64,000 nt of DNA, from positions 558,001 through 622,000 of the forward strand of contig JADJMO010000004.1 in the NCBI GenBank assembly GCA_016709545.1, given 5' to 3'. This document shows positions 61,447 to 64,000 of this stretch, in pieces. The notes beneath the pieces were generated by a model. It made no database searches. It saw nothing but the letters and a program-made list of their open reading frames with translations, and was not told the origin of the DNA. How positions within the stretch are numbered: position 1 is the stretch's first letter; every line of letters starts with the position of its first letter. The translations under genes were made by a program, and so were the position numbers. The stretch comes from Myxococcales bacterium. Lineage in GTDB: Bacteria > Myxococcota_A > Polyangia > Polyangiales > JADJMO01.

Positions 61447-62156
61447 TGTCCCGCTGGTGGCTCGCCTTGCTCGTAGGGTGCGGCACCGCGCCGGCGGCCA
61501 CACCGCCCAAGCCGGTCGGTCTGCCGGGTCATCAGCCGCACGCGAGCGCGAACCCTCTGGTGCCGACCGACCTCGGCACCGGGTGCTTCGCGTGGTCGTC
61601 GAAGGAGCCCGCGATCGCCTGCGTGGTCGGCACCGAGTCCGATCAATCGGGGGGTGTGTGGTCGGTCGTCTTCGTCAGCGACAAGGGCGGCCGCCACCGC
61701 GTCGCGACCTGGGGTGGCATGGCCCCGCGGCCCACGCGCGTGCTCCCCGTGGCCGATCGACGACTCGTCGACGAGCGCCTCGACGGCGGCGAGTTCCGCG
61801 CGATCCCCGGCTCGTTCACCGCCATCCCGGCCGGGCCCGCGGCCACCAAGGTCGGCGGGCTCGCCCTCCGCCTCGTGCGCGACGAGCAGCAGCACGTGAA
61901 GTGGCCCAACGGCGAGTGGGACGTGGTCGTCGACCGGCTCGAGGCCCGCTGCCCCGACCGCAAGAGCTGGCTCGTGCTCCGCGAGGCCAAGCTCGAGGGT
62001 CCGCTCGAGTCGACGGCCAAGGCGTGGGTGCTCGACGACCAGCGCATCCTCGTCCTGCACGAGGCCCGCTGGTCGATGGTCGGCGACAAGGGCGCGAGCG
62101 CGGTCGCCGTGCTGGTGGATCTGGCCGAGTGTCGCGCCTGGACTTCTGAGTTGTAG
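61446..62156 (+). CDS. Small lipoprotein
   Basis: 236 residues. Short lipoprotein signal MSRWWLALLVGC, then a Thr/Pro/Ala linker. The body is beta-rich (VWSVVFVSDKGGRHRVATW, WDVVVDRLEARCPDRKSWLV, ILVLHEARWSMVGDKG) and may be a small beta-sandwich or half-propeller. No catalytic motif. It ends the panB operon, and the 61-G run starts 24 bases later. Confidence 0.65.
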   Translation: MSRWWLALLVGCGTAPAATPPKPVGLPGHQPHASANPLVPTDLGTGCFAWSSKEPAIACVVGTESDQSGGVWSVVFVSDKGGRHRVATWGGMAPRPTRVLPVADRRLVDERLDGGEFRAIPGSFTAIPAGPAATKVGGLALRLVRDEQQHVKWPNGEWDVVVDRLEARCPDRKSWLVLREAKLEGPLESTAKAWVLDDQRILVLHEARWSMVGDKGASAVAVLVDLAECRAWTSEL

Positions 62157-62178
62157 TGCTCGGGTTCGGCGAGCGGGG

Positions 62179-62241
<63 letters not shown>

Positions 62242-62257
62242 CGGGCAGGTTGCGGGG

Positions 62258-63442
62258 TCAGGTGCCGCTGGTGCGGCGGCTCAGGTGGGCGACGGCTTCG
62301 CCGAGGCCGTCGAGGGTGAGCTCGAACATGTGGAAGATCTGGGCGATGGCCTCGGCGGTGCCGGTCCAGTAGCGCGCGGGCTCGGGGTTGAGCCACGCAC
62401 TGCGGTCGAAGTGGCCGCGGAGCTCGTGCATCCAGGCGATGGCGGTGGTGTTGGTGCCGCGCCCGTAGTCGTTGTTGCCGAGGTCCCAGCTGCCGCCGAT
62501 CAGCTCGGCGGGGTGCATCAGCGCGTCGCCGAGGACGACGAGCTTCCACGTGCGGTCGCAGTCGCGGAGCAGGTCGACCACGCGCACGCCCTCCTTCATC
62601 GTCGCGTCCTTGTAGACGCGCCCGTAGATGGCGTTGTGGAAGTAGTAGGTCTCGAGGCGCTTGAAGTTGGTGGCGCGCTTGGCCGCGGAGAACAGCAGCG
62701 AGACGGTGTGCGCGTGCGGGTCCATCGAGCCGCCCACGTCCATGAGGAGCAGCACCTTCACGTTGGGCCGGCGCGGCGGGCGCATCACGATCTCGAGCTC
62801 GCCGCCCTGGCGCGCGGTCGCGTCGATGGTCTCGTCGATGTCGAGCTCCGGCTCGCCCACGTGGGCGAACGAGCGCAGCTTGCGCAGGGCCACCTCGAGC
62901 GAGCGCACGTCGAGGACGAGGTCGCTGCGGTACTCCTTGAACAGGCGCGACTCGGCCACCGCGATGGCGCTCTTGCCGCCGCCGCCGCCGATGCGGATGC
63001 CGGCCGGGTTCTGCCCGCCGGTGCCGAACGGCGAGGTGCCGCCCGAGCCGATCCAGCGGCTGCCGCCCTCGTGGCGCCCCTTCTGCTCGCGCAGGCGCTC
63101 CTCGAGCATGCGGCGGATCTCGTCGAGCGGCAGCGCCTCGAGCTTCTTGCGCTCCTCGTCGGAGAGGTGGAGCAGCTTGGCCGGGTCGGCGAGCCACTCG
63201 GCGAGCGCCTTGGTCACGTCGACCGCCGCGCTCTCGATGCCCTTGAAGCGCTTGGCGAACGCGCGATCGAAGGCGTCGAGGTCGCCCTCGCGGTGGACGC
63301 ACAGGGCCCGCGCCACGTCGTAGAAGCCGTCGAGCGACTGGTCGTGGAGGCCGAGCAACAGGGCGCGCGCGAGGGTGACGGCCTCGAGCGGACCCACCTT
63401 GAGCCCCTGGGCGCGGAGGTCCAGGACGAAGTCGACGACCAT
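62258..63442 (-). CDS. VWA domain protein, CoxE-like
   Basis: 394 residues, intact. The N-terminal half is helical (VVDFVLDLRAQGLKVGPLEA, VTLARALLLGLHDQSLDGFY). The C-terminal half is a von Willebrand A domain: VLLLMDVGGSMDPHAHTVSL with the MIDAS motif in the GGS form of the CoxE/YehP-like group, then ATNFKRLETYYFHNAIYG and WKLVVLGDALMHP. These proteins normally act with a MoxR-type AAA ATPase as a chaperone or metal-insertion pair. No MoxR gene is visible; the neighbouring poly-G run may hide one. A TAGACC box lies seven bases before the ATG. Confidence 0.85.
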   Translation of the reverse strand: MVVDFVLDLRAQGLKVGPLEAVTLARALLLGLHDQSLDGFYDVARALCVHREGDLDAFDRAFAKRFKGIESAAVDVTKALAEWLADPAKLLHLSDEERKKLEALPLDEIRRMLEERLREQKGRHEGGSRWIGSGGTSPFGTGGQNPAGIRIGGGGGKSAIAVAESRLFKEYRSDLVLDVRSLEVALRKLRSFAHVGEPELDIDETIDATARQGGELEIVMRPPRRPNVKVLLLMDVGGSMDPHAHTVSLLFSAAKRATNFKRLETYYFHNAIYGRVYKDATMKEGVRVVDLLRDCDRTWKLVVLGDALMHPAELIGGSWDLGNNDYGRGTNTTAIAWMHELRGHFDRSAWLNPEPARYWTGTAEAIAQIFHMFELTLDGLGEAVAHLSRRTSGT

Positions 63443-63449
63443 GGCGCTC

Positions 63450-63455
63450 GGTCTA
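63450..63455 (-). promoter_or_regulatory. Putative -10 box, VWA gene
   Basis: GCTAGACC on the minus strand, ending seven bases before ATG 63442: the same octamer and distance as at 11580. Confidence 0.35.
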
Positions 63456-63494
63456 GCTCGGGGCGGGCTGGCGGGCACGGCGGAGGCGCGGTAG

Positions 63495-64000
63495 ATGGGG
63501 CCCGTGACCCTCCGTGCCCCGGGCCTGCGTGCCGCTGTCCTGCTCCTCACGGCGCTCGCGCTGCCTGCGGCCTGCAACAAGAAGGCGATCGAGGCCAAGC
63601 CCGAGGCGGGCGTGGCGCCGGGCGGCCTCACCCCCGAGCAGGCTGCCAAGCCCGTCGCGCGCATCGGCGACAAGGTCATCACCCTCGGCGACTTCGCGCA
63701 GGCCCTGCAGGACATGCCCGAATACGAGCGCATGCGCTACCAGTCGCTCGAGCGGCGCAAGGAGCTGCTCAAGTCCATGGTCGAGGTGCACCTCCTCGCC
63801 GACGAGGCCAAGAAGCTCGGCCTCGACAAGGACCCGATCGTCCAGGAGGAGACGCGCCAGATCCTCGTCGCCTGGATGCGCGGCAAGCTGGTCAACGACC
63901 TGCCCATCCCGGCGTCGATCCCCGAGTCCGAGCTCCGCGCGTACTACGACAAGCACATCGATCTCTACCGCGAGCCCGAGCGCCGCCGCGTCTCGATGGT
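63495..64000 (+). CDS. SurA/PpiC-like lipoprotein, cut by window end
   Basis: At least 168 residues, continuing past the right edge. Signal LRAAVLLLTALALPAAC gives a lipoprotein. The following VARIGDKVITLGDFAQALQD, ERRKELLKSMVEVHLLADEA and VQEETRQILVAWMRGKLVND match the helical N-terminal chaperone domain of SurA/PrsA-type parvulins, and YYDKHIDLYREPERRRVSMV is the usual lead-in to the PPIase domain, which lies outside the window. Expected role: folding of envelope proteins. Start is ATG 63495 or GTG 63504. Divergent from the VWA gene. Confidence 0.85.
   Translation, partial: MGPVTLRAPGLRAAVLLLTALALPAACNKKAIEAKPEAGVAPGGLTPEQAAKPVARIGDKVITLGDFAQALQDMPEYERMRYQSLERRKELLKSMVEVHLLADEAKKLGLDKDPIVQEETRQILVAWMRGKLVNDLPIPASIPESELRAYYDKHIDLYREPERRRVSM

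Overview
This window looks like chromosomal DNA of a GC-rich member of the Myxococcota, most likely a Polyangia relative (Sandaracinus, Labilithrix or Polyangium type). The grounds are gene content and style. There are very many short lipoproteins with Asp/Thr- or Cys-rich bodies, eukaryote-like Ser/Thr kinases (one fused to a nucleotide cyclase), FHA proteins, a PP2C phosphatase fused to a cyclic-nucleotide domain, and TPR scaffolds of 1,600 residues or more. No rRNA, tRNA, CRISPR array, insertion sequence or prophage gene was recognised.

Layout. 1-5024: a giant TPR protein running off the left edge. 5108-9802: MFS permease, one-TM protein and phosphodiester glycosidase, all minus strand. 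9905-11156: pheS then thiS. 11228-13805: three secreted lipoproteins, one a GIIVQG-repeat beta-helix. 13836-18169: kinase-cyclase-ATPase-TPR fusion. 18221-19934: tatD and a Cys-rich anchored protein. 19954-25135: RNase R, a lipoprotein and a five-S1-domain RNA-binding protein, minus strand. 25223-28372: tandem-FKBP lipoprotein, GMC oxidoreductase and FmdE-like protein. 28375-30120: small lipoprotein, then PP2C-cNMP. 30151-32015: a visibly lower-GC stretch with two lipoproteins, ending in a junction where a lipoprotein gene and hemW both lack their 5' ends. 33019-33285: NifU-type scaffold. 33371-37994: FHA, FHA, kinase and Crp/Fnr. 37984-41657: Asp-box lipoprotein and a small protein. 42058-45987: two beta-propeller lipoproteins and a barrel-like protein behind a near-perfect sigma-54 promoter. 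46026-49264: GGCT-like protein, small coiled protein, pyrG, coaE. 49269-60024: two tandem giant TPR paralogues. 60182-62156: panB and two small proteins. 62181-62241: 61 consecutive G. 62258-64000: VWA protein and a SurA-like lipoprotein cut by the right edge.

Two things cut across the window. First, about eighteen single-base-type frameshifts interrupt otherwise well-conserved frames, including essential or housekeeping genes (pheS, coaE) and rnr. With the 61-G run and the hemW junction this points to assembly or sequencing error rather than decay, so frameshifted genes are annotated here as one gene each. Second, many genes without a Shine-Dalgarno sequence have a TANNNT-like hexamer ending 6-12 bases before the start codon, as expected for leaderless or nearly leaderless mRNAs; genes with a good Shine-Dalgarno mostly lack it.

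Functionally the window mixes housekeeping genes (translation, CTP, CoA/pantothenate, thiamine sulfur carrier, Fe-S, RNA decay) with a dense signalling layer: cyclase-kinase, PP2C-cNMP, FHA pair, second kinase, Crp. It also holds an envelope layer of lipoproteins and propellers. The most interesting candidates for new biology are the FHA-FHA-kinase-Crp cassette, the paired giant TPR scaffolds with a shared C-terminal domain, and the sigma-54-driven propeller/barrel operon.
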